Below, piece after piece: positions 17,377-28,998 of a stretch of 64,000 bases of DNA. Numbering within the stretch: the first letter of the stretch is position 1; each line of letters begins with the position of its first letter. Under the pieces are notes generated by a model. It saw only the letters and a program-made list of their open reading frames with translations. It was not told where the DNA came from and did not search any database. Source of the DNA: Sphingomonas sp. dw_22 (GTDB lineage: Bacteria > Pseudomonadota > Alphaproteobacteria > Sphingomonadales > Sphingomonadaceae); NCBI RefSeq assembly GCF_018449795.1, contig NZ_JAAVVE010000014.1:25273-89272 (forward strand). Direction: 5' to 3'. A program made the translations under genes and the position numbers.

Positions 17377-17982
17377 ATGGCGGTTCGGAACCTGTTTGCC
17401 TCGCTGCTCTATCAGGAGCCGCTGGGCGACGATGCGCTGATCGGCGAGCTGGAGGCATCGTGCCTGCAACTCGCCGAGGATGATGGCGCGGGACGGCGCT
17501 GGGCGAGGGCGCATGGCTATCGCGGCTATACGTCCTATGCCTCGCTCAACGACCTGCCGATCCGCGATCCGGCGTTCGCGGATTTGAAGCGGCTGCTCGA
17601 CCGGCACGTCGCCCGCTTTGCCGAAGCCTGCGCCTTCGATCTGGCGGGCCGCAAGCTCAAGCTCGACAGCCTCTGGGTCAATGTGCTCGACGGCAAGGGC
17701 GGGCATAGCGGCCATATCCATCCGCACAGCGTCGTCTCGGGCACGGTCTATGTCGCGCTGCCACCGGGCTCGCGCGGGCTGCGGCTGGAGGATCCGCGGC
17801 TGGCGATGATGATGGCCGCGCCGACGCGCCGGTCCGACGCGCCCGAGACGTTGCAGAGCTTCGTCGAGATCCTGCCGAAGCCCGGCACGGTGCTGTTGTG
17901 GGAAAGCTGGCTGCGGCACGAAGTCTCTCCCGGATCGGGTACGGCCAAGCGGATCAGCGTGAGCTTCAACTATCGCTGGTAA
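17377..17982 (+). CDS. putative 2-oxoglutarate/Fe(II)-dependent oxygenase (TIGR02466-type)
   Basis: A 201-residue protein starting four bases after proS. The metal site is visible: HIHPHS at about residues 111-116 gives the first His, the distal His is in SWLRHEVSPG, and KRISVSFNYRW at the C-terminus carries the 2OG-binding basic residue. The overall length and the SFN ending fit the TIGR02466 oxygenase family, whose substrates are mostly unknown. Its tight linkage to proS suggests co-transcription and perhaps a hydroxylation function linked to translation, which is speculative. Confidence 0.75.
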   Translation: MAVRNLFASLLYQEPLGDDALIGELEASCLQLAEDDGAGRRWARAHGYRGYTSYASLNDLPIRDPAFADLKRLLDRHVARFAEACAFDLAGRKLKLDSLWVNVLDGKGGHSGHIHPHSVVSGTVYVALPPGSRGLRLEDPRLAMMMAAPTRRSDAPETLQSFVEILPKPGTVLLWESWLRHEVSPGSGTAKRISVSFNYRW

Positions 17983-18232
17983 GACAGGCGGCTGTGAGAT
18001 CCGCGCTGTAGCAACCTGATTCGGCTACGGAAGTTCGATGGTATTTGCCCGGACCGCATTTCCCGGCACCTTTACTTGGATCAATCTCCGTCCGGCGGCA
18101 TCTGATTACTGTCTCAACATGATACATGCAAAAATAGGCATATGTGAGAATGCGTAACAATGCTAACGAGGGGTTAACGGATGATCGGATTACTGGGGTG
18201 ATTCGCTCCCGTGCTGTCTTGGGGAGGAAGTT

Positions 18233-18856
18233 ATGAAGATCACTAATTTGATGGCTGTGTCGGTCGCGGCGCTGCTTGCGTCGACCGCTGCGCAGGCGCA
18301 GGTCAGCGGCTCGCTGGGGAATAATGGCGGGGCGTACACCAGCCTGTCGGGTGCCGGTCTCGGTGGCGGCACGGTCGCCACGCTCGCGGGCGGCACCGTC
18401 TATACGTCGGACCTGCCCTTCGCGGATCTTCCGGCGGGTAGCGTTTTCGAGAACACGTTCCTCGCCGCCGGCCCGAGTTCGACTTCGCCCGCGACGCTGA
18501 CCTTCGGGGCCGGCTATGGCTATCTGAGCTTCCTCTGGGGCTCGCCGGATGGACATAATCTGCTGACGATCACGACGTCGCTCGGCAATACCGCTACCTT
18601 CACGGCGGCGGGCCTGGGCTTCGACACCAGCGGCAACCAGAACTTCTCGCAATATGTGCAGTTCGAGACGCTGGGTACCAACGAGTATATCTCGACGGTC
18701 TCCTTCGCCAGTTCGCAGGATGCGTTCGAGGCTGCCAACTTCCGCGTTGCCGGCGTGCCGGAAGCCTCGACCTGGGCGATGATGATCGTCGGCGTCGGTG
18801 CGGCCGGCGGCATGCTGCGCCGCCGCCGTGTGCGGACCTCGGTCAGCTTCGCCTAA
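18233..18856 (+). CDS. secreted PEPxxWA-CTERM-type protein
   Basis: A 207-residue protein with GGGGAGGAAG just before the ATG. The signal peptide (residues 1-22) ends ASTAAQAQV. The middle is Gly/Ser/Thr-rich beta sequence (TLTFGAGYGYLSFLWGSPDG). The C-terminus is a sorting tail: VPEASTWAMMIVGVG, a short hydrophobic helix, then RRRRVR. It matches the sphingomonad PEPxxWAMM consensus except that Pro-Glu is followed by Ala instead of Pro. Such tails are recognised by an exosortase that cleaves and anchors or releases the protein at the cell surface. No exosortase gene is in the window, but the XrtV-like accessory and exosortase-A-type glycosylation genes are. The 250-base upstream gap shows nothing I can assign. 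Confidence 0.8.
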   Translation: MKITNLMAVSVAALLASTAAQAQVSGSLGNNGGAYTSLSGAGLGGGTVATLAGGTVYTSDLPFADLPAGSVFENTFLAAGPSSTSPATLTFGAGYGYLSFLWGSPDGHNLLTITTSLGNTATFTAAGLGFDTSGNQNFSQYVQFETLGTNEYISTVSFASSQDAFEAANFRVAGVPEASTWAMMIVGVGAAGGMLRRRRVRTSVSFA

Positions 18857-18876
18857 GCAGCGACACGCGAAGATAG

Positions 18877-18907
18877 ACGCCGCCGGCCTGATCGCCGGTG
18901 GCGTTTT
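18877..18907 (+). terminator. intrinsic terminator of the PEP-CTERM-like gene
   Basis: ACGCCGCCGGC (18877-18887) pairs with GCCGGTGGCGT (18894-18904) with one G-T wobble, a six-base loop and a TTTT run. It lies about 20 bases after the stop codon. Confidence 0.8.
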
Positions 18908-18963
18908 CGTGCCAGCGGTTTTCCGCGTTCGGATCGGTGATCTGGTTCGAACGTCGATCTGAA

Positions 18964-20418
18964 TCAGGCCGGGCCGTCCAGCACCTTTTGCACCGCTTCC
19001 GCCGCATCCGGCCGCGCGTGCAGGCCGATCTTGCTGCGCCGCCACAGCACGTCCTCGGCCGTGCGCGCCCATTCGCGGTCGCGCATCCAGCGGACTTCCA
19101 GCTCGGTCAGCCCCGCGCCCAGATCGGCACCCATGCCGGCTGCATCACTGACGCCCCGGAGCATTTCACCGAGCGATGCGCCATAGGCATGCGCCATGCG
19201 TCGCGATCGGTTCTCGCCCAGAAAGGGCCAGCGCGCGCGGACCTGGGCGAGATAATGGTCGAAGGCAGGGATCGCACCGCCCGGAAACACACGCGCGCGC
19301 GTCCGGGGCTCGGGCTCGATGGCAAGCGGCGGGCCGATCTTCTCCAGCGCTTCCTCGGCGAGCGCCCGCGCGGTGGTGATCTTGCCGCCGAACACCGACA
19401 ATAGTGGCGGCCCCTCGGTGTCCAGCTCCAGGAAATAGTCGCGGGTGACGGACTGGGCCTTGGCCGCGCCGTCGTCGTGGAGCGGGCGGACGCCGGACCA
19501 GTCCCACACGATGTCGGCGGGCGTTATCTGACGCACGAAATAGCGGTTCACCGCGTCGCAGAGATAGTGCCGCTCCTCATCCGTGCAGCCCGCGTCCTCG
19601 GGCCGGTCGACGGGGATGTCGGTGGTGCCGATCTCGGTGAATGCGTCCTCATAGGGAATGGCGAAGACGATGCGGCGATCGGGCTGCTGGAGGATATAGG
19701 CGTGCTCGCCCTCGAACAATCGGGGCACGACGATATGGCTGCCCTTGACCAGCCGGACCTGCGAATGGCTCGTGACGCCAAGGCTATCGAGTAGCGTTCG
19801 CACCCACGGGCCCGCCGCGTTGACCAGCCCGCGCGCCTCCACGGTGCGCCCGTCGGACAGTTCGGCGCGCCATTTCCCGTCCTCGCGCCGGGCCGAGAGC
19901 AAAGCGGTGCGCGTCGCGATCTCGGCACCATGCGCGGCGGCATCCACGGCGTTGGCGAGGGTCAGGCGCGCATCGTCCACCCAGGCGTCCGAATAGACGA
20001 AGCCCGAATGGCTGGCGGCGAGCGGATCGGTGAAGACGGCGTCGCGCCGCCGCAGGCTGCGCGAGCGGGGCAGCGAGGACCGGCCCGAAAGCAGATCATA
20101 GAGGTACAGCCCGATCCGCACCATCCACCAGGGCCGCACCGCATGGGCATGGGGCAGCACGAAGGTCATCGGGCGGATCAGGTGCGGCGCGGCCGAAAGC
20201 AGCCGCTCGCGCTCGTGCAGCGCCTCGCGCACCAGGCGGAACTCATAGGTCTCCAGATAGCGCAGCCCGCCATGGATCAGCTTGGTCGATGCCGAGGAGG
20301 TGTGGCTGGCAAGGTCGTCCTTCTCGACCAGCAGCACCTTCAGGCCGTTCAGCGATGCTTCGCGGGCGATCGCGCAGCCATTGATGCCGCCGCCGACGAT
20401 GAGGAGGTCATATGCCAC
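18964..20418 (-). CDS. glpD: glycerol-3-phosphate dehydrogenase (aerobic, FAD-dependent)
   Basis: About 484 residues from GTG 20418; a TTG at 20427 is possible, and the much longer open frame overlaps the divergent rnr gene and is not coding. LIVGGGINGCAIAREAS is the FAD-binding motif, KLIHGGLRYLETYEFRLVREAL the conserved GlpD block, and WSGVRPLHDD and SVFGGKITTARALAEEALE the C-terminal family signatures. It oxidises sn-glycerol-3-phosphate to dihydroxyacetone phosphate at the inner membrane and passes electrons to quinone. No glpK, glpF or glpR lies nearby. It is divergent from rnr with about 55 bases between the starts, so their promoters must overlap. Confidence 0.93.
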   Translation of the reverse strand: MAYDLLIVGGGINGCAIAREASLNGLKVLLVEKDDLASHTSSASTKLIHGGLRYLETYEFRLVREALHERERLLSAAPHLIRPMTFVLPHAHAVRPWWMVRIGLYLYDLLSGRSSLPRSRSLRRRDAVFTDPLAASHSGFVYSDAWVDDARLTLANAVDAAAHGAEIATRTALLSARREDGKWRAELSDGRTVEARGLVNAAGPWVRTLLDSLGVTSHSQVRLVKGSHIVVPRLFEGEHAYILQQPDRRIVFAIPYEDAFTEIGTTDIPVDRPEDAGCTDEERHYLCDAVNRYFVRQITPADIVWDWSGVRPLHDDGAAKAQSVTRDYFLELDTEGPPLLSVFGGKITTARALAEEALEKIGPPLAIEPEPRTRARVFPGGAIPAFDHYLAQVRARWPFLGENRSRRMAHAYGASLGEMLRGVSDAAGMGADLGAGLTELEVRWMRDREWARTAEDVLWRRSKIGLHARPDAAEAVQKVLDGPA

Positions 20419-20473
20419 GCCACCCAAGTTACGGAGTTGGTTTGGCGGCGACGAGTCCTTATGTTCGGACTCA

Positions 20474-22753
20474 ATGACAAAAAGCAAACCCAAGCCGGGG
20501 CTGCCGACGCGGCAGCAGATCATCGATTTCATCACATCGTCCGCCACACCCGCAGGCAAGCGCGAGATCGCCAAGGCGTTCGGCCTGCACGCGCAGGACA
20601 AGATCGCGCTGAAGGCGCTGCTCAAGGACATGAGCGACGAAGGGCTGATCGATTCGGCCCCCGGCCGCGCCTTCCACAAGATGGGCGGGCTGCCCAAGGT
20701 CACCGTGCTGCGCGTCACCGACGCCGATGGCGACACCACCTGGGCGGTGCCCGAGCGCTGGGAGGCGGAGGGCGTGCCCGTGCCGAGGATCCGCGTCCGC
20801 GAACGCGGCAAGCGCGATCCGCTGGGGCCGGGCGACCGCATCCTCGCGCGCACCGAAGAGGCCGGCAACGGCTGGATCGCGCATCCGATGAAGAAGCTCG
20901 CACGCGGCGAGGAGCAGATGCTCGGCGTGGTCAAGGAAGAGGGCGGGCGGCTCTATCTCCAGGGCGTCGAGAAGAAGGAGCGCCACAGCTATCCCATTTC
21001 CGATCGCGGCGGTGCCGAACCGGGCGATCTGGTGCTCGCGGAAAAGGCCGGGCGCCCGCCGCGGATCTTCGCGCGCGTCACCGAGCGATTGGGCGATCCG
21101 TTCGCGCCGCGCAGCTTCTCGCTGATCGCCATCCATCGCCACTCCATTCCCAACGTCTTCTCCGACGAACTGATCGAGGAGGCCGAGCGCGTCTCGAAAC
21201 AGGCGCTCGGCAAGCGCGAGGATCTGCGGCATCTGCCGATCGTCGCGATCGATCCGGCCGACGCGCGCGACCATGACGACGCGGTCTGGGCCGCGCCCGA
21301 CGATGATCCCCAGAACGAAGGCGGCTGGAAGGCCGTGGTCGCGATCGCCGACGTCAGCTTCTATGTCCGCCCCGGATCGCAGCTCGACCGTGAAGCCCGC
21401 AAGCGCGGCAATTCGGTCTATTTTCCCGATCGCGTCGTGCCGATGCTGCCGGAGATCCTCTCGGCCGAGGTCTGCTCGCTCAAGGAAGGTGAGGACCGCG
21501 CGGCGCTCGCCTGTCATTTGCAGGTGGGGAAGAATGGCGAACTGAGGAACTGGCGTTTCACCCGCGCGGTGGTGAGCATCGCGGCGAACATCGCCTATGA
21601 GGATGCGCAGACGATCATCGACGGGCGGGCTTCGGAACGCCCGATGCTGGACGACGCGCTTCGCGTTGGGACGGACAAGCGCGCGGCGGTCGAAGCCGCG
21701 CTGAAACCCCTTTGGGATTGCTGGAAGGCGCTCAACAAGGCCCGCGAGAAGCGCGAGCCGCTGGACCTGGACCTGCCCGAGCGGCGGATCATGCTCGACG
21801 AGCTGGGCCGCATCCTCTCGGTCGCCCCGCGCGAGCGGCTCGACGCGCACAAGCTGATCGAGGACTATATGATCGCTGCGAACGTCGCCGCCGCCAAGGC
21901 GCTGGAGGCCAAGAAGGCACCGGTGATGTACCGCATCCACGAGCCGCCGAGCCGCGAGAAGCTGGTCGCGCTCAAGGACTATCTCAAGACCTTCGAGCTG
22001 GAGTTCGCACTGGGCCAGGTGATCCGCCCGGCCACCTTCAACCATATCCTTGGCAAGATCGGCGAGGCGGACTTCCGCGAGGAAGTGATGACCCAGGTGC
22101 TGCGCACCCAGACCCAGGCCTATTACGGGCCGCAGAATGCCGGCCATTTCGGCCTCGCGCTCGGCAGCTACGCGCATTTCACCTCGCCCATCCGGCGCTA
22201 TTCGGACCTGATCGTCCACCGATCGCTGACCGAGGCGTACAAGCTCGGCCCTGGCGGGCTCACGCCCGAGGAGGCGGGATCGATGGAGCGGATCGGCGAG
22301 AGCATCAGCCAGCTCGAGCGCCGCGCGATGGAGGCCGAGCGCGAGACGATCGACCGCTATGTCGCCGCCTATCTCGCCAATCATGTCGGCGAGGTGATGG
22401 AGGCGCGGATCACCGGCGTCCAGAATTTCGGCTTCTTCGCGACGATCGACGGCATCGGCGGCGACGGGCTGGTGCCGGTGCGCGATCTGGGCACCGAATA
22501 TTTCCGCTATGACGAAGCCAGCCAGCGGCTGGTCGGCGAGGATAGCGGCCAGTTCTTCGCGCTCGGCCAGCGGCTGCCGCTCCGGCTGGTCGAGGCCAAT
22601 CCCATTTCGGGCGCGCTGCGTTACGAGTTGCCCGACGGCAAGGGTTCGGCCGGCGGCGGCGATGGCGAGCGGCGCGGCAAGGGCGGCCCGAAGCGCGTCA
22701 TCAAGCATCGCGGCCGGCCGGCGAACATCCGCCACCAGGGCCGGAAGCGCTGA
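20474..22753 (+). CDS. rnr: ribonuclease R
   Basis: A 759-residue exoribonuclease. The order is an N-terminal helix-turn-helix region (about residues 10-70), cold-shock/OB domains, and the RNB catalytic domain with IDPADARDHDDAVW (metal-binding Asp residues). The conserved YAHFTSPIRRYSDLIVHR block follows, then an S1 domain (EVMEARITGVQNFGFFATID) and a basic Gly/Lys/Arg-rich tail that ends RHQGRKR. It degrades structured RNA 3' to 5'. The start at 20474 was chosen because the Met begins the conserved N-terminus; upstream in-frame sequence overlaps glpD. No strong ribosome site is visible. Confidence 0.95.
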   Translation: MTKSKPKPGLPTRQQIIDFITSSATPAGKREIAKAFGLHAQDKIALKALLKDMSDEGLIDSAPGRAFHKMGGLPKVTVLRVTDADGDTTWAVPERWEAEGVPVPRIRVRERGKRDPLGPGDRILARTEEAGNGWIAHPMKKLARGEEQMLGVVKEEGGRLYLQGVEKKERHSYPISDRGGAEPGDLVLAEKAGRPPRIFARVTERLGDPFAPRSFSLIAIHRHSIPNVFSDELIEEAERVSKQALGKREDLRHLPIVAIDPADARDHDDAVWAAPDDDPQNEGGWKAVVAIADVSFYVRPGSQLDREARKRGNSVYFPDRVVPMLPEILSAEVCSLKEGEDRAALACHLQVGKNGELRNWRFTRAVVSIAANIAYEDAQTIIDGRASERPMLDDALRVGTDKRAAVEAALKPLWDCWKALNKAREKREPLDLDLPERRIMLDELGRILSVAPRERLDAHKLIEDYMIAANVAAAKALEAKKAPVMYRIHEPPSREKLVALKDYLKTFELEFALGQVIRPATFNHILGKIGEADFREEVMTQVLRTQTQAYYGPQNAGHFGLALGSYAHFTSPIRRYSDLIVHRSLTEAYKLGPGGLTPEEAGSMERIGESISQLERRAMEAERETIDRYVAAYLANHVGEVMEARITGVQNFGFFATIDGIGGDGLVPVRDLGTEYFRYDEASQRLVGEDSGQFFALGQRLPLRLVEANPISGALRYELPDGKGSAGGGDGERRGKGGPKRVIKHRGRPANIRHQGRKR

Positions 22754-22773
22754 GGCAGGAGCCGCGGTTCGAT

Positions 22774-23085
22774 ATGGCAGCGGAAACCAAAGTCGTTCCG
22801 ATCTCGGTAGCGCGGGCGCGGCGGCGGATCGCCGATCATTTCTATGCGCTGCAGGCGTTCGAGCCCGGGAAAGCGATCGAGTTCGCGCCGCAATCGCCCG
22901 CGGAGCTGCGCGAGTTCGATCGGCTGCGCGCCGATGGCATTATCCGCCAGCAGGTGCCCGGCCATTACTGGTTCGATCTCGATATCCACCAGGCCGCGAA
23001 AAAGCGCCGGGGCCGGCGCATCCTGCCGATCATCGCGGCGGCGCTGCTCGTTCTCGTTTGGGCATGGGCATTATTCTATCGCTGA
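22774..23085 (+). CDS. small C-terminally anchored membrane protein, unknown
   Basis: A 103-residue protein 20 bases after rnr, probably in the same transcript. Residues 1-80 are soluble and charged (VARARRRIADHFYALQAFEPG). They are followed by a basic patch (KKRRGRR) and one hydrophobic helix at about residues 84-100 (LPIIAAALLVLVWAWAL) that ends close to the C-terminus. That predicts a tail-anchored protein with its N-terminus in the cytoplasm. No family recognised. Confidence 0.65.
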   Translation: MAAETKVVPISVARARRRIADHFYALQAFEPGKAIEFAPQSPAELREFDRLRADGIIRQQVPGHYWFDLDIHQAAKKRRGRRILPIIAAALLVLVWAWALFYR

Positions 23086-23094
23086 CGGTGCCGG

Positions 23095-24255
23095 TCACTC
23101 GACGGTGAAGGTCAGCCCCGCATGGGCCTCCAGCCGCTTCTTCAGCGCCTCGGGCATCAGCGCGCCGGCGGTCCAGATACCGCCTTCGCCCTGCACGTCG
23201 CGCAGCAGGCAGAGCGCGCTTTCGGCGATCATCTTGGCTGTAGATCCATAGCCGGGATCCTTGTCCCCCTTCACGCTGGCGCGTACGCTCGCGCCGTCGG
23301 GCATCTCGGCGACGAACAGCACGTCGTAATGGCCGGCGTCGCGCTCCTCCTTGCTGGGGCCTTCGCCCGGCGCCGGCCCCTTGTCGGCGGCCATCGGATT
23401 GAACTTCGCCAGCGCCTCGGCCGCCGCCTTGCCGATCTCGCCCAGACCGGGGACGACGATCATTTCGTCATATTGGAAATCGGCGCCATAGGGATGCCCG
23501 GCCAGGAAATTGCTGCGGTGGACGTTCTTGGTGTTGATCACCGCCATCATGAACGGCGCGACCCACGCATCGACCGCCGCGTCATGATGCGGGACCATGC
23601 CGTTCGGCTGGTGCGGCCCCTCGAATCCGGGCGCGAGCGCGAAGGGATCGACCATCAGCTTGAGGATCGAAGGATCCCTGGCGGCCGCCGCCATCGAAGC
23701 CTTGCCGCTGGCGAAGGTGCCGCCCGACATGGTGCCCTTCATCGCCCGGATGCGGCCCTTCACGCGCGGCGCGGGCTTGCCGAAGCGCTTCTTCGCCTCC
23801 TCCTCGACGAACCAGACGCCCAGATCGAACGGAATCGAATCGAAGCCGCAGGAAAAGACGATGCGCGCGCCGCTCGCCTTGGCGGCGGCATCATATTTGG
23901 CGATCATCTGCGCCATCCAGGCGGGCTCGCCGCACAAGTCGACATAGGCGGTGCCGGTCTCGGCGCAGGCGGCCAGCAGCGGCTCGCCATGGAGCTGATA
24001 GGGGCCGACCGTGGTGATGACCACCGTGGCGCGGGCGGCCATCGCCTTCAGGGCGGCGGGGTCGTCGGCATTGGCGGTGAGCAGCGGCGTGGCAGCGGGG
24101 GCGCCGATCGCGTCGCGGACTTCCTCCAGCTTGGTCAGCGAACGGCCCGCCATCGCCCATTTCAGGTCGGGATAATGCTCGGTGAGATATTCGGCGACCA
24201 GGCGGCCGGTGAAGCCGGTCGCGCCATAGACGATGATGTCGAACTCGCGGGCCAT
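23095..24255 (-). CDS. saccharopine dehydrogenase-like NAD(P)-dependent reductase (trans-acting enoyl reductase family)
   Basis: A 386-residue protein. The Rossmann motif IIVYGATGFTGRLVAEYL is at about residues 7-24. The conserved TVGPYQLHGEPLLAACAETGTAYVDLCGE block and FSCGFDSIPFDLG are characteristic of the saccharopine-dehydrogenase-like group that includes mycobacterial trans-acting enoyl reductases. In other bacteria the substrate is unknown but may be a lipid. It is convergent with the small membrane gene (10-base gap) and divergent from the methyltransferase-like gene. The 180-base upstream gap shows nothing definite. Confidence 0.82.
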   Translation of the reverse strand: MAREFDIIVYGATGFTGRLVAEYLTEHYPDLKWAMAGRSLTKLEEVRDAIGAPAATPLLTANADDPAALKAMAARATVVITTVGPYQLHGEPLLAACAETGTAYVDLCGEPAWMAQMIAKYDAAAKASGARIVFSCGFDSIPFDLGVWFVEEEAKKRFGKPAPRVKGRIRAMKGTMSGGTFASGKASMAAAARDPSILKLMVDPFALAPGFEGPHQPNGMVPHHDAAVDAWVAPFMMAVINTKNVHRSNFLAGHPYGADFQYDEMIVVPGLGEIGKAAAEALAKFNPMAADKGPAPGEGPSKEERDAGHYDVLFVAEMPDGASVRASVKGDKDPGYGSTAKMIAESALCLLRDVQGEGGIWTAGALMPEALKKRLEAHAGLTFTVE

Positions 24256-25301
24256 CCTGCTCTCCTCACCGGCATACCGAATCTTCTAATTACGGCGGAG
24301 TGAAGCAGATGTGGCGCGGAATGGGAAGCGTTTCGCGCATCGGGAATCGTGTCCGCGCCGCCGCTGCCCGCGCGAATCCCTCTATAACAGGGCATGAGCC
24401 CGACGAAGGCGCCCGTACAGCAGGAGCATGCGAGAATGACATTCGGCAGTTTCATCGAACCTGATAAGGAAGCGCAGGATATCCAGAACCTGGCCGAGCA
24501 GATGGGTATCACGATCTATTCGGGCTATCGAGCGCTGCGCGAGGCGCAGTCCTTTGCGGGGGAGAACAGAATCTTTGACCGGATCGTCGAGCGCCTGAAG
24601 GGGCTGAATCTCCAATATGAGGACCAGTGCTCGTCCCGCTATTATTTCGACGTCGTCCGCACGTTGCGCGACCTTAACGGCCAGTTCGACCGGGTGGTGG
24701 AAGTGGGCGTGTTCATGGGCGGGGCGACTTCGTTCCTCACCGGCTGCATCGAGCCGTTCGACTTCGATCTCGATTTGGTCGACGTTCACCCTGCGTTCCT
24801 GCGCTTTGCCTATGAGCGCGTGCGGCGCATGTACCCTGAATCGGCGAAGCGCATCCGCCTGTTCCATGGCGACCTGCCCAGCTATGTGCGCCACGTGCTG
24901 ATGCACGAGCAGGATCACCGCTATGTGATCCATCATGACGGCTCGCACAGCTTCGATCAGGTTGTGAAGGACATGGCCTCGCTCTATTATGTGCAAAAGA
25001 GCATCTTCGCGGTGATTGCGCAGGATACCCATCTGCGCGGCACGGCTAAGCATATGAACTTCGTCGACATGGCGCTCTACGCGGTGTTCGGGACCGACCT
25101 GAAATATGCTCCCATCGGCTCCAGCTATCCCGAGCATCATGGGCTGACGACGCCCAACCAGTATCAGGGCAATTATTTTATGCCGAATGCGCCGGAGGGC
25201 ATCGTGTTGCCGATGGCGGCGAACAGCTTCCGCTATCCGCATCCCGCCCTTCCCATCGACGATTTCCTGCCACCGGAACTGCCGGCGGCCGCCGCTCCGG
25301 C

Positions 25302-27080
<1,779 letters not shown>

Positions 27081-27281
27081 GAACCGCGACCTAGCGCGGT
27101 TCGCGGGGCAGGGGAACCTCCGGCGGTGCGCTTGGGGCGGGACTTCGATCCGCGGCGTCCCAAATCCTCGTTCGCCGTCTCAAATCAGCAATGCTTCCTC
27201 GTTGCGGTGCACAACGGCGGCGTCTATATAGAAAAGTCGGTATCCCCCGCCGTTTCACAGAGGGGCGACGGAAGGGACGCA

Positions 27282-28514
27282 ATGCTTTACGACGCATATG
27301 AGATCCAGCGATCGATGCTGGCCGGTGCCAGCGCGATGGCCAATTTCAGCGCCGGATTGCTCAACAATCCCGCCAATCCCTTCGCCTATTTCGGCGGCGG
27401 CCCCGTGGCCGCGTCGGCGCTGGAAGTGTTCGCCCATGCCTCGGCGCCGCGCGGCAAGCCCGAATTCGCGCTCGACCATACCGAGATCGACGGCAAGCTG
27501 ATCGATGTCCATGAGGAGATCGTGCTCCGGAAACCCTTCGGCCAGCTCAAGCGCTTCGTGCGCGGCGGCGTGGAGGGTGGCCCGAAGCTGCTGATCGTCG
27601 CACCGATGTCCGGCCATTATGCCACGCTGCTGCGCGGCACGGTCGAGCGGATGCTGCCCTTCGCCGACGTCTATATCACCGACTGGCGCGACGCGAAGCA
27701 GGTGCCTTTGTCCGACGGCCGCTTCGACCTGGACGATTATGTCGATTATCTGGTCGAGTATCTGGCGCATATCGGCGCGGAAGGCGCCTCCCGGCCGCAC
27801 ATGCTGGCGGTGTGCCAGCCCTCGGTGCCCTGCTATGCCGCCGCGGCGCTGATGAGCGTGGACAAGCATCCCAATCGTCCCGCCACGCTGACGATGATGG
27901 GCGGCCCGATCGACACGCGCGAGGCGCCGACCGCGGTCAACACGCTGGCGACCGAGCGGCCGCATTCGTGGTTCGAGCAGAATGTGATTGCGACGATCCC
28001 GATGACGTATCCGGGCGCGGGGCGGAAGGTCTATCCCGGCTTCCTGCAGCTTGCCGGCTTCATGACGATGAACCTGGGCAACCACATGATCTCGCACTGG
28101 GAGATGTTCAAGCATCTCGTCCAGGGCGACGACGAGGGTGCCGAATCGACGATGAAATTCTACGAGGAATATCGCTCGGTCTGCGACATGACCGCCGAAT
28201 TCTATCTCCAGACGATCGACACGGTGTTCCAGGCGCATGCGCTGCCGAAGCGCGAGATGACGCATCGCGGGCGGCTGGTCGATCCTTCGGCGATCACCGA
28301 TATCGCGATCCTGGCGATCGAGGGCGAGCGCGACGACATCTCCGGCATCGGCCAGACCAAGGCCGCGCTGACCATCGCCGACAAGCTGCCCGAGGCGCTG
28401 AAGCATTATCACCTGGCCCCGGCGGTGGGCCATTACGGCATCTTCAACGGCTCCAAATGGCGCACCCGCATCGCGCCGGTGGTGGAGCAGTGGATCACCG
28501 CGCATAGCGGGTGA
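27282..28514 (+). CDS. phaZ: intracellular polyhydroxyalkanoate depolymerase
   Basis: A 410-residue protein from ATG 27282 with GAAGGGA five bases upstream; a long upstream open frame is antisense to the ABC transporter. The fold is alpha/beta hydrolase: KLLIVAPMSGHYATLLRGTVE is the oxyanion region, and LAVCQPSVPCYAAAAL holds the Cys nucleophile in the CQPS box typical of intracellular PhaZ enzymes. GHYGIFNGSKWR near the C-terminus carries the catalytic His. It mobilises stored poly-3-hydroxybutyrate granules. No PHA synthase is nearby. Confidence 0.9.
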   Translation: MLYDAYEIQRSMLAGASAMANFSAGLLNNPANPFAYFGGGPVAASALEVFAHASAPRGKPEFALDHTEIDGKLIDVHEEIVLRKPFGQLKRFVRGGVEGGPKLLIVAPMSGHYATLLRGTVERMLPFADVYITDWRDAKQVPLSDGRFDLDDYVDYLVEYLAHIGAEGASRPHMLAVCQPSVPCYAAAALMSVDKHPNRPATLTMMGGPIDTREAPTAVNTLATERPHSWFEQNVIATIPMTYPGAGRKVYPGFLQLAGFMTMNLGNHMISHWEMFKHLVQGDDEGAESTMKFYEEYRSVCDMTAEFYLQTIDTVFQAHALPKREMTHRGRLVDPSAITDIAILAIEGERDDISGIGQTKAALTIADKLPEALKHYHLAPAVGHYGIFNGSKWRTRIAPVVEQWITAHSG

Positions 28515-28538
28515 GAGGACGGCCGCGAAAGCTCCCAT

Positions 28539-28560
28539 CGTCACCCCGGCCGGGGTGACG
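28539..28560. repeat. 22-base perfect palindrome, short member of a dispersed intergenic repeat
   Basis: The 22 bases read identically on both strands (CGTCACCCCGGCC joined to its complement). The same outer sequence ends both arms of the larger inverted repeat at 43967-44077, so this is a minimal copy lacking the inner part. It lies between the convergent phaZ and DUF1232 genes, where it could also help terminate transcription. Confidence 0.75.
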
Positions 28561-28582
28561 GATTGAATATCCGTCCTGCCCC

Positions 28583-28951
<369 letters not shown>

Positions 28952-28998
28952 GGACGATGGATCGCCCGCCGGGCGGTTGCGGTCAATGGCCGTCCGCG

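Noticed and set aside
20471..22735. A 754-residue minus-strand open frame
   Set aside because: It mirrors rnr; composition is typical of antisense frames and the plus strand has all RNase R motifs.
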